This document shows positions 15,179 through 23,747 of a stretch of DNA of 34,027 bases, piece after piece. How positions within the stretch are numbered: position 1 is the first letter of the stretch; each line of letters starts with the position of its first letter. The stretch covers positions 1-34,027 of the forward strand of contig DDZS01000008.1 of the NCBI GenBank assembly GCA_002346425.1. The letters are read 5' to 3'. Source of the DNA: Alphaproteobacteria bacterium UBA3002. Its GTDB lineage: Bacteria > Pseudomonadota > Alphaproteobacteria > Rickettsiales > UBA3002. The notes below the pieces were generated by a model. That model was not told the DNA's origin, did not search any database, and was given only the letters and a program-made list of their open reading frames with translations. Both the position numbers and the translations under genes were made by a program.

Positions 15179-16936
15179 ATGAACCCTTATACCCTTATTC
15201 AATCCATGCTGGAGATACATACGCAAACGCTATGCGAGAAAGGCGTGTTGCCAAAAGATGTCTCCCTGCAGGCGGTCACGGTGGAGCCGCCGCGCGATGC
15301 GTCGCACGGGGATATCGCAACCAATGTCGCGATGGTGTTATGCAAAGCTGCGGGCATGAAACCGCGCGATCTGGCAGAGGATTATGCCGCGTCACTACGG
15401 GCGCATGAAGCGATTGCTGAAGTCGAACTGGCGGGGCCGGGGTTTATCAATATCCGTATGCAGCCCGAGGGCTGGTTGTCGCAATTGCCCGTAATGATCA
15501 GTCAGCAGATTGCCTATGGCGACACATCAAGCGGCCAGAAGCGCCGGGTGAATGTGGAATATGTTTCGGCTAATCCGACGGGGCCCTTGCATGTAGGGCA
15601 TGCGCGCGGTTCAGTCTTTGGTGATGCCTTATGCAGCTTGCTGCAAAAAGCGGGTTACGATGTTACGCGCGAATATTACATTAACGATGCTGGCGGGCAG
15701 ATTGATGTGCTCGCGCGGTCGGCCTATTTGCGTTACCGCGAAGCGTGTGGAGAGACAGTCACAATCCCCGCGGGCCTCTACCCAGGCGATTATCTGATTC
15801 CTGTCGGGCACGCGCTGAAAGCAGAGCACGGTACGCAGCTGCTCAATGCCGAAGAAAGCGAGTGGCTACCTACCTTGCGTCGATTCGCGACGCAGCAAAT
15901 GATGCAGCTGATCCGCGATGACTTACAAGCATTGGGGATTACGCATGATGTATTCACGTCTGAATTACAGCTCCATGAATCCGGGGCCATTGAACGCGCT
16001 ATAGAAACCTTGCGGCACAAAGAAGTCGTGGCGATGGGCGTGCTTGAGCCGCCAAAAGGTAAACTGCCCGATGATTGGGAAGCGCGCGAGCAATTGCTTT
16101 TCTTATCCACGCGCTTTGGCGATGACAGCGATCGGGCATTGCAAAAACCCGATGGCAGCTACACATATTTCGCAGCCGACCTTGCACTATCCGCCGATAA
16201 AATCGGGCGCGGATTCCAAGATTTGATTTATATTTTCGGCGCAGACCACGGCGGCTATAAAAAACGTATGGAAGCCTCGATCAAGGCGCTGAGCGATGCT
16301 CAGGCCCATTGCATCATCAAACTCTGTCAAATTGTGCATCTGATGCGCCATGGCGAGCCGGTTAAAATGTCGAAACGCGCTGGCACCTTTGAAACCGTGC
16401 GCGACCTTTTAGAAGCGCTGGGAGAAGACGGGAAGGATATCCTGCGTTTCATGATGCTCACGCGTAAAAATGACGCGGAGATGGAATTTGACCTAGATAA
16501 AGTGAAAGAACACTCGAAGGACAATCCCGTTTTCTACGTGCAATATGCGCATGCGCGTGCCAAGTCGGTATTGCGCCTAGCAGGCGAGCAGATGCCGGAC
16601 TGTGTAGAAGCCTCACAACATGCAACAGCAGACCAGCTGGCCTTGTTGCAAAGCGATGCTGAGATGGCATTGATTAAATTACTGGCGGGATATCCGCGAA
16701 TGATCGAAGCCGCGGCACGCGCTGCTGAACCGCATCGCGTCGCGTTTTATTTACAGGAAATCGCCGCAGCATTTCACGGGTTATGGCAGTTGGGTAGCCA
16801 GTCGCTAAACCTACGTTTTGTTGTGACCAATCAGCCAGAACTCACAATCGCACGTTTAGCGCTTGCCCGCGCTGTAGCAGCGGTAGTAGCATCCGGCTTA
16901 CACCTGCTAGGTGTCGAACCGAAAGATAGTTTGTAG
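15179..16936 (+). CDS. argS: arginyl-tRNA synthetase
   Basis: This encodes a 585-residue class Ia synthetase that charges tRNA-Arg. The N-terminal additional domain covers about 1-110. The HIGH-type motif is HVGH (138-141) in NPTGPLHVGHARG. The KMSK motif is KMSKR (396-400) followed by AGTF. A DALR anticodon-binding domain fills the C-terminus (QYAHARAKSVLR onward). The ATG at 15179 is preferred to the TTG immediately before it. Tight spacing to dgt (three bases) and to the SPOR gene (none) indicates one operon. Confidence 0.96.
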   Translation: MNPYTLIQSMLEIHTQTLCEKGVLPKDVSLQAVTVEPPRDASHGDIATNVAMVLCKAAGMKPRDLAEDYAASLRAHEAIAEVELAGPGFINIRMQPEGWLSQLPVMISQQIAYGDTSSGQKRRVNVEYVSANPTGPLHVGHARGSVFGDALCSLLQKAGYDVTREYYINDAGGQIDVLARSAYLRYREACGETVTIPAGLYPGDYLIPVGHALKAEHGTQLLNAEESEWLPTLRRFATQQMMQLIRDDLQALGITHDVFTSELQLHESGAIERAIETLRHKEVVAMGVLEPPKGKLPDDWEAREQLLFLSTRFGDDSDRALQKPDGSYTYFAADLALSADKIGRGFQDLIYIFGADHGGYKKRMEASIKALSDAQAHCIIKLCQIVHLMRHGEPVKMSKRAGTFETVRDLLEALGEDGKDILRFMMLTRKNDAEMEFDLDKVKEHSKDNPVFYVQYAHARAKSVLRLAGEQMPDCVEASQHATADQLALLQSDAEMALIKLLAGYPRMIEAAARAAEPHRVAFYLQEIAAAFHGLWQLGSQSLNLRFVVTNQPELTIARLALARAVAAVVASGLHLLGVEPKDSL

Positions 16937-17761
16937 ATGCCATATAAAGACGATGTTGAGACTGGGTTTAAATGGGGATCGGCTGCGGTCGTGATCCTGG
17001 CCATTTCCGGATTAATTTCACTGGCCTGGTATGCACAGGAAACCAGTGAAGAAGAGCAAATGGAAGCGACCGAAGTGCCGCTGATTACGGTCGATGGTGA
17101 TCCGATTAAGGAAAAACCCGAAGAACCGGGGGGAATGCAATTCCCGCATCAGGATAAGCAAGTCTATAAAATCGTGAATCCTTCTCAGGAAACCGCCGTG
17201 CCACCGGTGCAGTTAACACCGCCGCCGCCGAAGCCTGAAGTGATGCCGCGCGAAGAAGCCGTTGCAGAATTGCAGCGCCAAGTCGAAGCGGAGACCAAGT
17301 CGAAAGCCGTGGAACAGGCGAAGCCGCCTGCGGTTGCCGTGGTTACCCCAAAAGAAGATACGGATGCTACGAAACCGGTAGCTCCTAAGACAGAAGAAGC
17401 TCCAAAAAGTGAAAAAGAACCGAACCCGTTCGCAGCACCGGTAAAAGAAGACAAGCCAGCTCCAGCACCGAAAGCGGAGTCTAAACCCGCTCCGGCGCCA
17501 AAGATCACCCAAAGCGGGGATGTCGCGCTGCAATTAGGGGCATTCCGTTCCAACGAAGAAGCGGAAGGCCAATGGAAGAAAATCTCTGGCAAATTTGCGT
17601 CTTTAACCTCGGGCTACCGCCACGCGATCGTGCGCGCAGATTTAGGCGATAAAGGGATTTATTACCGCTTGCGCCTCAATGGGTTTGACTCGACCTCTTC
17701 GGCGAATCAAGTGTGCGATCAACTGAAAGCACAAGGCCAAGCCTGCTTTACCGTTAAATAA
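16937..17761 (+). CDS. SPOR-domain inner-membrane protein
   Basis: This encodes a 274-residue bitopic protein. A short cytoplasmic tail leads to one membrane helix at about residues 16-32 (AVVILAISGLISLAWYA). A long periplasmic linker rich in Pro, Ala, Lys and Glu (about 35-195) follows. A C-terminal SPOR domain (about 197-274) includes DVALQLGAFRSNEEAEGQW and GIYYRLRLNGFDS. SPOR domains bind denuded glycan strands at the division septum. The argS-SPOR-nagZ order is conserved in alphaproteobacteria. It follows argS with no gap and overlaps nagZ by one base (TAATG). Confidence 0.9.
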   Translation: MPYKDDVETGFKWGSAAVVILAISGLISLAWYAQETSEEEQMEATEVPLITVDGDPIKEKPEEPGGMQFPHQDKQVYKIVNPSQETAVPPVQLTPPPPKPEVMPREEAVAELQRQVEAETKSKAVEQAKPPAVAVVTPKEDTDATKPVAPKTEEAPKSEKEPNPFAAPVKEDKPAPAPKAESKPAPAPKITQSGDVALQLGAFRSNEEAEGQWKKISGKFASLTSGYRHAIVRADLGDKGIYYRLRLNGFDSTSSANQVCDQLKAQGQACFTVK

Positions 17762-18771
17762 TGCCATTAGCCTATATTTCCGATTGCGACGGGCCGGAGC
17801 TTACGGCATCGGAAAAACGCTTTTTCGAGAGCCACCCGCCATACGGTTTTATCTTATTTCAAAAACATTGCCAGTCACCGCAACAGGTCACGCAATTAGT
17901 TCGTGATCTGCGTGCATGTGTTGCCCATGAGGCGCCAGTCTTTATTGACATGGAAGGCGGTCGCGTGGCTCGCCTTAAGCCTCCGTATTGGGAACTGTTT
18001 CCAGCAGCAGAAGTGTTCGCCGAAGCATGGTTGCGCGATCCGCAAACCGCGGAAGACGCCTGTTACGCCAATGCGCGGCATCTTGCCGAGACCTTGACCG
18101 CCTGCGGTATCAATGCCAATTGCGCGCCTTTGGCCGATCTGCGCATCCGCGGCGCCCATGACATCATTGGTGACCGCGCCTTTGGCGAATCGCCGAAAGC
18201 GGTAATCGCGTTGGGTCGTGCCCAAGCCAATGGCTTGATGGACGGCGGAGTTTATCCTGTCTTAAAGCATATCCCCGGGCATGGACGGGCGTTGGCTGAC
18301 AGCCATTTCGAATTACCCCAGGTGACAGTAAGCCTGATCGAGCTGGAACAAAGCGACTTTATCCCTTTCAAAGCACTGGCAGATTTACCATTTGCGATGA
18401 CCGCGCATATTACCTATGACGCGCTGGATTCAGAGCTTCCCGCGACCTTATCGCCAACAGCGATTGACTATATTCGTCATAAGCTTGGCTTTAAAGGATT
18501 GTTGATGAGCGACGATATCTCAATGAAAGCATTGCAGGGCGATTTAGGGTCCTTATCTAAGGATATGATTGCAGCAGGGTGTGATTTGGTGCTGTTGTGC
18601 CATAGTGATTCCGAAATGCGCCAGCAAGTCGCAGAGCATTGTGGCACGCTTCCCGAAGCGCGTATGGCGGTGGTGCCACTGCTTCAGGCAAAACCGGCGA
18701 AAGGCGATAATTGGGGCGCGCAGTGCAAGGCATTGCTTCAACACGCCGAGCATGCTATAGCCAGCGCATAA
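17761..18771 (+). CDS. nagZ: beta-N-acetylhexosaminidase NagZ (GH3)
   Basis: This encodes a 336-residue cytosolic glycoside hydrolase family 3 enzyme that removes N-acetylglucosamine from recycled anhydro-muropeptides. Motifs are FIDMEGGRVARL (62-72), the substrate loop KHIPGHGRALADSH (169-182) and the nucleophile D251 in MSDDISMKAL. The length is typical of NagZ. It is coupled to the SPOR gene by TAATG. The next gene is tatA; the scpA and scpB genes often found at this junction are absent. Confidence 0.94.
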   Translation: MPLAYISDCDGPELTASEKRFFESHPPYGFILFQKHCQSPQQVTQLVRDLRACVAHEAPVFIDMEGGRVARLKPPYWELFPAAEVFAEAWLRDPQTAEDACYANARHLAETLTACGINANCAPLADLRIRGAHDIIGDRAFGESPKAVIALGRAQANGLMDGGVYPVLKHIPGHGRALADSHFELPQVTVSLIELEQSDFIPFKALADLPFAMTAHITYDALDSELPATLSPTAIDYIRHKLGFKGLLMSDDISMKALQGDLGSLSKDMIAAGCDLVLLCHSDSEMRQQVAEHCGTLPEARMAVVPLLQAKPAKGDNWGAQCKALLQHAEHAIASA

Positions 18772-18794
18772 GGTGGAAAAGGAGACGTCCAACC

Positions 18795-19040
18795 ATGAGT
18801 ATCGGTATCTGGCAACTCGTATTAATTCTTCTCATCGTATTTGTGATTTTCGGCGCAGGTAAATTGCCGCGCGTGATGGGCGATATCGGCAAAGGTGTTC
18901 GCTCGCTGCGTACCGGGCTGAAAGGCGATGAAGAGGATATGGACCCGGAAGTCAAAAAGCTTAAAGAACTGTCTTCCCAAGCGGGAACGCAGGAATCGCA
19001 GATCGAAAAAACGCATAGCGAGCAACAGGTCAAAAAGTAA
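18795..19040 (+). CDS. tatA: Tat translocase subunit TatA
   Basis: This encodes an 81-residue membrane protein that forms the pore-like oligomer of the twin-arginine translocase. One N-terminal helix (IGIWQLVLILLIVFVIFG) is followed by the FGAGKLPRVMGDIGKGVRSL amphipathic helix and a charged tail. The ATG at 18795 is set by a strong AAAGGAGA ribosome-binding site and by the conserved MSIGIWQL start. The frame is open 84 bases further into nagZ, but that part is not TatA-like. Confidence 0.95.
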   Translation: MSIGIWQLVLILLIVFVIFGAGKLPRVMGDIGKGVRSLRTGLKGDEEDMDPEVKKLKELSSQAGTQESQIEKTHSEQQVKK

Positions 19041-19046
19041 CCGCCT

Positions 19047-19385
19047 ATGTTCGAACTGTCACTGGTCGAACTGTTATGCATCGCCGTTGTGGGCATCGTG
19101 GTGCTCGGCCCCGAAGATATTCCAAAAGTGATTGCCGCGGTGATGCGCTTCGTGGGCCAAATTCGCAGCTTGATGCGCGAATTACGCGACCAGCTAGATG
19201 AAGTCACACGTGAATCCGGCATGGAGGAATTCAAAGGCGAATTCGATGCCGCGACCGGCGAAATTCTCGATGGGAATGGCGAATGGCAGAAAACCTATAG
19301 TCTAGACGATTTTATGCCGCCGGACACCAAGGTGACGGAAACCAAGCATGCGGAACTAACGGATGAGTCGTCGCATGACCGATGA
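19047..19385 (+). CDS. tatB: Tat translocase subunit TatB
   Basis: This encodes a 112-residue TatB that forms the substrate receptor with TatC. It has the N-terminal helix MFELSLVELLCIAVVGIVVL, then GPEDIPKVIAAV with the hinge Gly-Pro typical of TatB, and a long amphipathic helix (RFVGQIRSLMRELRDQLDEV). It starts six bases after tatA. Its end overlaps tatC by 11 bases if tatC begins at 19375. Confidence 0.94.
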   Translation: MFELSLVELLCIAVVGIVVLGPEDIPKVIAAVMRFVGQIRSLMRELRDQLDEVTRESGMEEFKGEFDAATGEILDGNGEWQKTYSLDDFMPPDTKVTETKHAELTDESSHDR

Positions 19386-20142
19386 AACGCAGCCGCTGAT
19401 TGCGCATCTGCGGGAATTGAAGCGCCGCGTTACGTTGTCAGTCGTCGCATGGATGCTAGGGCTTATTCTCTGCTATCTCTTTGTCGAAGACATCTATGCT
19501 TTTTTATTGCGGCCGTTAGCCGAGTCTTTTCCAGCAGGAGAAGCGCGCCGGTTGATCTATACCAGCCCGCCGGAAACCTTTTTTACCTATATGAAACTCG
19601 CGGCTTATGGGGCGTTATTTATCGGGTTTCCGGTGGTAGCGTCGCAATTTTATTTATTCATCGCCCCCGGATTATATAAGAATGAACAGCGGGTGGTCGG
19701 TCCCTATCTGATTATTTCGCCGATCTTGTTCTTTGCCGGGGCGGCGCTGCTATATTATTACATTTTACCGCTCGCGATGGACTTTTTTATTAGTTTTGAA
19801 GCCGCTCCCCAAGAGCTTGGTATGCCCCTGCAACTCGAAACCAAAGTCAGTGAATATCTCACCCTGGTGATTCAATTGATTTTTGCGTTTGGGCTGTCAT
19901 TTCAATTGCCGGTCGCGTTAACGCTCATGGCGCGGGTAGGATTGTTGCAAACGGAAACGCTGGTGAAGGGCCGCAAATATGCTGTGGTGATTATCATCAC
20001 CGCCGCGGCATTGATTACGCCGCCGGATATTATCAGCCAGATTGGGCTTTTCTTCCCTTTATATCTGCTTTACGAATGCTCCATTATTACCTGCCGAATC
20101 ATGGAGAAAAAAGCGAGCGATGCTGAACATTCAATGGATTAG
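19375..20142 (+). CDS. tatC: Tat translocase subunit TatC
   Basis: This encodes a polytopic protein of 255 residues with six predicted helices, the twin-arginine signal receptor. MTDETQPLIAHLRELKRR is the conserved cytoplasmic start, with the HLRELKRR motif and, later, TSPPETFFTYMKL and the IITAAALITPPDI helix. An in-frame ATG at 19363 would add four residues and cannot be excluded. The end of the gene overlaps serS by 23 bases. Confidence 0.94.
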   Translation: MTDETQPLIAHLRELKRRVTLSVVAWMLGLILCYLFVEDIYAFLLRPLAESFPAGEARRLIYTSPPETFFTYMKLAAYGALFIGFPVVASQFYLFIAPGLYKNEQRVVGPYLIISPILFFAGAALLYYYILPLAMDFFISFEAAPQELGMPLQLETKVSEYLTLVIQLIFAFGLSFQLPVALTLMARVGLLQTETLVKGRKYAVVIIITAAALITPPDIISQIGLFFPLYLLYECSIITCRIMEKKASDAEHSMD

Positions 20143-21388
20143 AGAAGAGCCGGACGCCTTCGACGCGGCCATGCAACGCCGTGGGAACGCCGCGCGGGCG
20201 AGCGAATTATTAGCAATCGATAGCGAGATTCGCGGCGCAAAAACGCAGCTGCAGGAATTGCAAGCCGCGCGCAATGCCAAGTCAAAAGAAATCGGCATCG
20301 CGAAATCCAAAGGCGAAGATGCGCAGCCGATTATGGATGCGGTTGCGGCGATGAAAACAGAAATGGCCGCATTGGAAGACAAACTGGCGACCACATCGAT
20401 TGACGAACAGTTGATGAGCTTGCCGAATCTGTTAGATGCTGAGGTGCCGGATGGCGCGGATGAGTCTGACAATCAGGAGCTGCGCCAATGGGGCACGCCG
20501 CGCAGTTTCGATTTTACGCCGAAGCAGCATTTTGAACTGGGCGAAGCGCTCGAAGAAATGGACTTTGAAACCGCTGCTAAAATCTCCGGTTCGCGATTCG
20601 TTTTGCTCAGCGGTAAACTTGCCCGACTTGAGCGGGCCTTGGCGCAGTTTATGCTCAACCTACATGTGAATGAGCATGGGTATACCGAAGTGTCGCCCCC
20701 GTTATTGGTGCGCGAAAATGCCATGCGCGGGACGGGGCAATTACCGAAATTTGGCGAAGACGCTTTCCGCACGATAGATGATTACTGGTTGATTCCTACG
20801 TCTGAAGTGTCGCTGACGAATATTGTGGCGGATAGCATTTTGGAAGAGAGCTACCTCCCTCGGCGCTATGTCGCCTTTACCCCATGCTTCCGCAGCGAAG
20901 CGGGTTCGGCGGGGAAAGATACGCGCGGGATGATCCGTTTGCACCAGTTCAGCAAAGTGGAACTGGTCAGTGTCACGCATCCTGATTTTTCCGCTGAGGA
21001 ACATGAACGCATGACTGGCTGCGCCGAAGAAGTGTTGAAACGGTTGGAGCTACCGTATCGCGCCATGCTGCTATGTAGCGGCGATACCGGATTTGGCGCG
21101 CGCAAAACCTATGATCTGGAAGTCTGGTTGCCGGGGCAGAACAGCTATCGCGAAATTTCCAGTTGTTCCAATACCGGCGAGTTTCAGGCTCGGCGTATGA
21201 AAGCGCGCTATCGCCCGCATGGACAGGAAAAAGGCGCGGAATTTGTGCATACTCTTAATGGTTCCGGCGTCGCCGTGGGCCGGGCGCTGGTGGCGGTGTT
21301 AGAGAATTACCAGAATGCCGATGGGTCGATCACCGTGCCCGATGTGCTGCGACCTTATATGGGTGGAGTGGAAACAATTAACCCGTGA
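20120..21388 (+). CDS. serS: seryl-tRNA synthetase
   Basis: This encodes a 422-residue class II synthetase. An N-terminal coiled-coil arm (about 25-110) binds the long variable arm of tRNA-Ser. The catalytic core has motif 2 (CFRSEAGSAGKDTRGMIR, then HQFSKVEL) and motif 3 (GSGVAVGRALVAVLEN). The ATG at 20120 begins the conserved MLNIQWIREEPDAFDAAM; the upstream open frame is the shadow of tatC. The resulting 23-base overlap with tatC is longer than the usual 1-4 bases here. tatC-serS adjacency is common in alphaproteobacteria. Confidence 0.96.
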   Translation: MLNIQWIREEPDAFDAAMQRRGNAARASELLAIDSEIRGAKTQLQELQAARNAKSKEIGIAKSKGEDAQPIMDAVAAMKTEMAALEDKLATTSIDEQLMSLPNLLDAEVPDGADESDNQELRQWGTPRSFDFTPKQHFELGEALEEMDFETAAKISGSRFVLLSGKLARLERALAQFMLNLHVNEHGYTEVSPPLLVRENAMRGTGQLPKFGEDAFRTIDDYWLIPTSEVSLTNIVADSILEESYLPRRYVAFTPCFRSEAGSAGKDTRGMIRLHQFSKVELVSVTHPDFSAEEHERMTGCAEEVLKRLELPYRAMLLCSGDTGFGARKTYDLEVWLPGQNSYREISSCSNTGEFQARRMKARYRPHGQEKGAEFVHTLNGSGVAVGRALVAVLENYQNADGSITVPDVLRPYMGGVETINP

Positions 21389-21416
21389 TCTTGCTGAACG
21401 AAGGCGTGAGACAATT

Positions 21417-22175
21417 ATGAAAATCTTGGTCACCAATGATGATGGCATCGAAGCAGATGGGATCGCAGTATTGGAAGAAATCGCCCGCTCGATCAGCGAT
21501 GATGTCTGGGTTGTTGCGCCGGATGCGGAGCATAGCGGGGCAGGGCATTCGCTTAGTTTACATACACCGCTACGGCTGAAGCAAAAAGGACCGCGGCATT
21601 TCGCGGTGGCGGGCACACCGACCGATAGCGTGCTAATGGCGATGCTTGAAGTGCTGCCGGAGAAGCCGGACCTGTTGCTTTCGGGTATTAACCGAGGGGT
21701 AAACGTTGCGGAAGATGTGACCTATTCAGGAACGATCGCGGCGGCGATGGAGGGCACGCTGCTGGAAGTCCCATCCATTGCGTTAAGCATGCAGTGGAAG
21801 CCAGGCGAGGAGATGCTATGGGACACCCCGCGCCATTTCGCCCCGGACATTATTCGCCAGTTGGTAAAAATTGGCTGGCCGCGCGGGAATCTGATGAATG
21901 TGAATTTCCCGCATAGCACGCCGAAGGAGGTGGGCATGATTAAAATCTGTCCCCAAGGCCGTCGCAAAATTGGGGAAAAATTAGAGAAGCGGCAAGATCC
22001 CAAAGGCCGTGATTATTTCTGGATCGGCGGCCCGAGCGATGTGCCCTATGACGATTTACCTGGGGCCGATTACATGCAAATACTGAAAGGCAATATCACG
22101 ATTACGCCGCTAAGTATGGACCTGACCAATTACCGCGTGCTCGAAGACGTCCGCGAGCATTTTGAGGCCGAGTGA
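21417..22175 (+). CDS. surE: 5'/3'-nucleotidase SurE
   Basis: This encodes a 252-residue metal-dependent survival-protein phosphatase acting on nucleoside monophosphates. Metal ligands are D8 and D9 (VTNDDGIEADG), S40 (DAEHSGAGHS) and N92 (GINRGVN). The ATG at 21417 matches the conserved MKILVTNDDG and has an AAGG upstream. The gene ends in a GTGA overlap with pcm, the surE-pcm pair seen in many proteobacteria. Confidence 0.95.
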   Translation: MKILVTNDDGIEADGIAVLEEIARSISDDVWVVAPDAEHSGAGHSLSLHTPLRLKQKGPRHFAVAGTPTDSVLMAMLEVLPEKPDLLLSGINRGVNVAEDVTYSGTIAAAMEGTLLEVPSIALSMQWKPGEEMLWDTPRHFAPDIIRQLVKIGWPRGNLMNVNFPHSTPKEVGMIKICPQGRRKIGEKLEKRQDPKGRDYFWIGGPSDVPYDDLPGADYMQILKGNITITPLSMDLTNYRVLEDVREHFEAE

Positions 22176-22798
22176 GCCATCCGGAGTTAATCGCTCTGAT
22201 GATGCAGTTGCGCCGCGACGGCATCACCGATACGCGCGTGTTGGCGGCTATCGAATCTACCCCGCGCGAGTTATTTGTTGCACCTAATCAGCATGCAAAT
22301 GCGTACGCCAATCATGCCTTGCCGATTGCTTGCAATCAGACCATCAGCCAGCCCACCATCGTCGCGATGATGACGCAGGCATTACAAGTTAACGACCGGC
22401 ATCTGGTATTAGAAATCGGGACCGGCTCGGGCTATCAGGCTGCAGTGTTAAGCCGTCTGGCGCGGCGGGTGCATACGATAGAGCGGCACAAAACCTTGCA
22501 CGAAACAGCCTGCCACCGCTTTGAGCAGTTGATGCTGCGCAACATCACCGCGCATTTAGGTGATGGAAGTGAAGGCTGGGCACATGCCGCGCCCTATGAC
22601 CGGATTATGGTGACCGCGGCTACGGAAGAGATTCCGGCAGCGCTGTTAACGCAACTTCGCCCGGAGGGGCGTTTAGTATTGCCGCTGGGCCGCGATGGGG
22701 AGGTGCAACAGCTCACTGTGGTCCACCGAGAAGGCGAGACATTTGTGCGCACGCCAATGGCGCGTGTTCAGTTTGTGCCACTCATTGCAGGGGCGTGA
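22172..22798 (+). CDS. pcm: protein-L-isoaspartate O-methyltransferase
   Basis: This encodes a 208-residue repair enzyme that methylates isoaspartyl residues with S-adenosylmethionine. The SAM-binding motif is LVLEIGTGSGYQAAVLSRL (78-96). The ITVxA-type motif appears as RIMVTAATEEIPAAL and the C-terminal GRLVLPLGRDGEVQQL is also typical. The start is a GTG in a GTGA overlap with the surE stop. The next in-frame ATG would lose the conserved N-terminus. It is the last gene of the run before a promoter for the M23 gene. Confidence 0.94.
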   Translation: MSHPELIALMMQLRRDGITDTRVLAAIESTPRELFVAPNQHANAYANHALPIACNQTISQPTIVAMMTQALQVNDRHLVLEIGTGSGYQAAVLSRLARRVHTIERHKTLHETACHRFEQLMLRNITAHLGDGSEGWAHAAPYDRIMVTAATEEIPAALLTQLRPEGRLVLPLGRDGEVQQLTVVHREGETFVRTPMARVQFVPLIAGA

Positions 22799-22823
22799 CA
22801 GAAGGTTTAAAAACTGTTATAGT
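22795..22823 (+). promoter_or_regulatory. candidate promoter of the M23 lipoprotein gene
   Basis: GTGACA (22795-22800) and TATAGT (22818-22823) are spaced by 17 bases, both one base from consensus. The ATG lies 27 bases after the -10, so a leader of about 20 bases is expected. The -35 overlaps the pcm stop codon. Confidence 0.6.
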
Positions 22824-22850
22824 CGCGGCAAAAGACCTGTGGAATCTGCT

Positions 22851-23708
22851 ATGAAAATCTATCTGTCGCTTGCCGCTTTATTGGTGGCCAGTACCGCCTG
22901 TACACAAAATAACCTCGCGAAGGTAACGCATCATGGTGACCAGTTTTTTGGTCGCAACACCGCAGCTACGGGTAAGACAATGGTGCGTCAGAATATGGAC
23001 TTCCGCGAAGAACCCGAAGTGGCGCGCGCCGCGCCGACCGATATGATTGAGAGCGTCGAGCTAGCGCCGCCGCCCGAAGCAGTCTCAGTCACGTCGCTGC
23101 CCGCCCCGGGAATGAATCAGACGCCGGACTATGCAGCCTCCGCTAGAACAGCACCTAACAGCGCTTCTCCGTCCCCTAGCGCGCCGCCACCAATCATTGC
23201 GCGCGCGCCAGAAGTATCTAATACCGAGCTGGGCCCACTCTTTGAATTGTCGGAGCTGGAAAGCATGCAGAAATCTGCCGTGCTGCCATCCAGCACCCCG
23301 GCACTTACCAACGCGGATGAGTCGCTGATCTGGCCGGTAAAAGGGGATATCATTGGCCAGTTCGGAAAGAAGCAAAATGGGTTAAGCAATGATGGGATCA
23401 ATATTAAAGCCAATCAGGGTGAGCCGATCTGGGCGGCTTCATCTGGGGAAGTGGTCTATGCCGGTAATGAACTAAAAGGCTATGGCAATATGGTTATCCT
23501 GCGTCATCCGAACGGGATGATGACCTCATACGCGCATGCCAGCGACGTGTTGGTGGATAAAGGTCAACAAGTCGCCCAAGGCGATTTATTAGGATATGTC
23601 GGCCGCACCGGCTCAGTCTCAGAACCGCAACTGCATTTCGGTATTCGCATGGGTAAGCAGGCGATTGATCCGGAAAGTAAGCTTCCCCATCGTCTGGCTA
23701 GCCGCTAA
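22851..23708 (+). CDS. degenerate M23/LytM lipoprotein (NlpD/EnvC-like)
   Basis: This encodes a 285-residue secreted protein with an N-terminal signal (MKIYLSLAALLVASTAC) and a probable lipid-modified C17; the lipobox STAC is weak at -3. A Pro/Ala/Ser-rich linker follows. The C-terminal LytM domain (about 165-280) includes VVYAGNELKGYGN. The peptidase zinc ligands are lost: N180 and N184 replace the His and Asp of HxGxD, and Q260 replaces the first His of HxH, leaving only H262. It is therefore probably an activator of amidases, as NlpD and EnvC are, not a hydrolase. The pcm-lytM order is conserved. Confidence 0.88.
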   Translation: MKIYLSLAALLVASTACTQNNLAKVTHHGDQFFGRNTAATGKTMVRQNMDFREEPEVARAAPTDMIESVELAPPPEAVSVTSLPAPGMNQTPDYAASARTAPNSASPSPSAPPPIIARAPEVSNTELGPLFELSELESMQKSAVLPSSTPALTNADESLIWPVKGDIIGQFGKKQNGLSNDGINIKANQGEPIWAASSGEVVYAGNELKGYGNMVILRHPNGMMTSYAHASDVLVDKGQQVAQGDLLGYVGRTGSVSEPQLHFGIRMGKQAIDPESKLPHRLASR

Positions 23709-23713
23709 GCCTC

Positions 23714-23741
23714 TTGCGATCTTACACGACGCGGCTATATC
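23714..23741 (+). promoter_or_regulatory. candidate leaderless promoter of the photolyase gene
   Basis: TTGCGA (23714-23719), a 16-base spacer and TATATC (23736-23741) are followed six bases later by the ATG at 23748. The intervening TTAGGG is too close to the ATG to work as a Shine-Dalgarno sequence. Confidence 0.5.
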
Positions 23742-23747
23742 TTAGGG

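Noticed and set aside
22172..22174. Later ATG as pcm start instead of GTG
   Set aside because: The GTG forms the usual GTGA overlap with surE and keeps the conserved N-terminal helix; a later ATG would truncate it.
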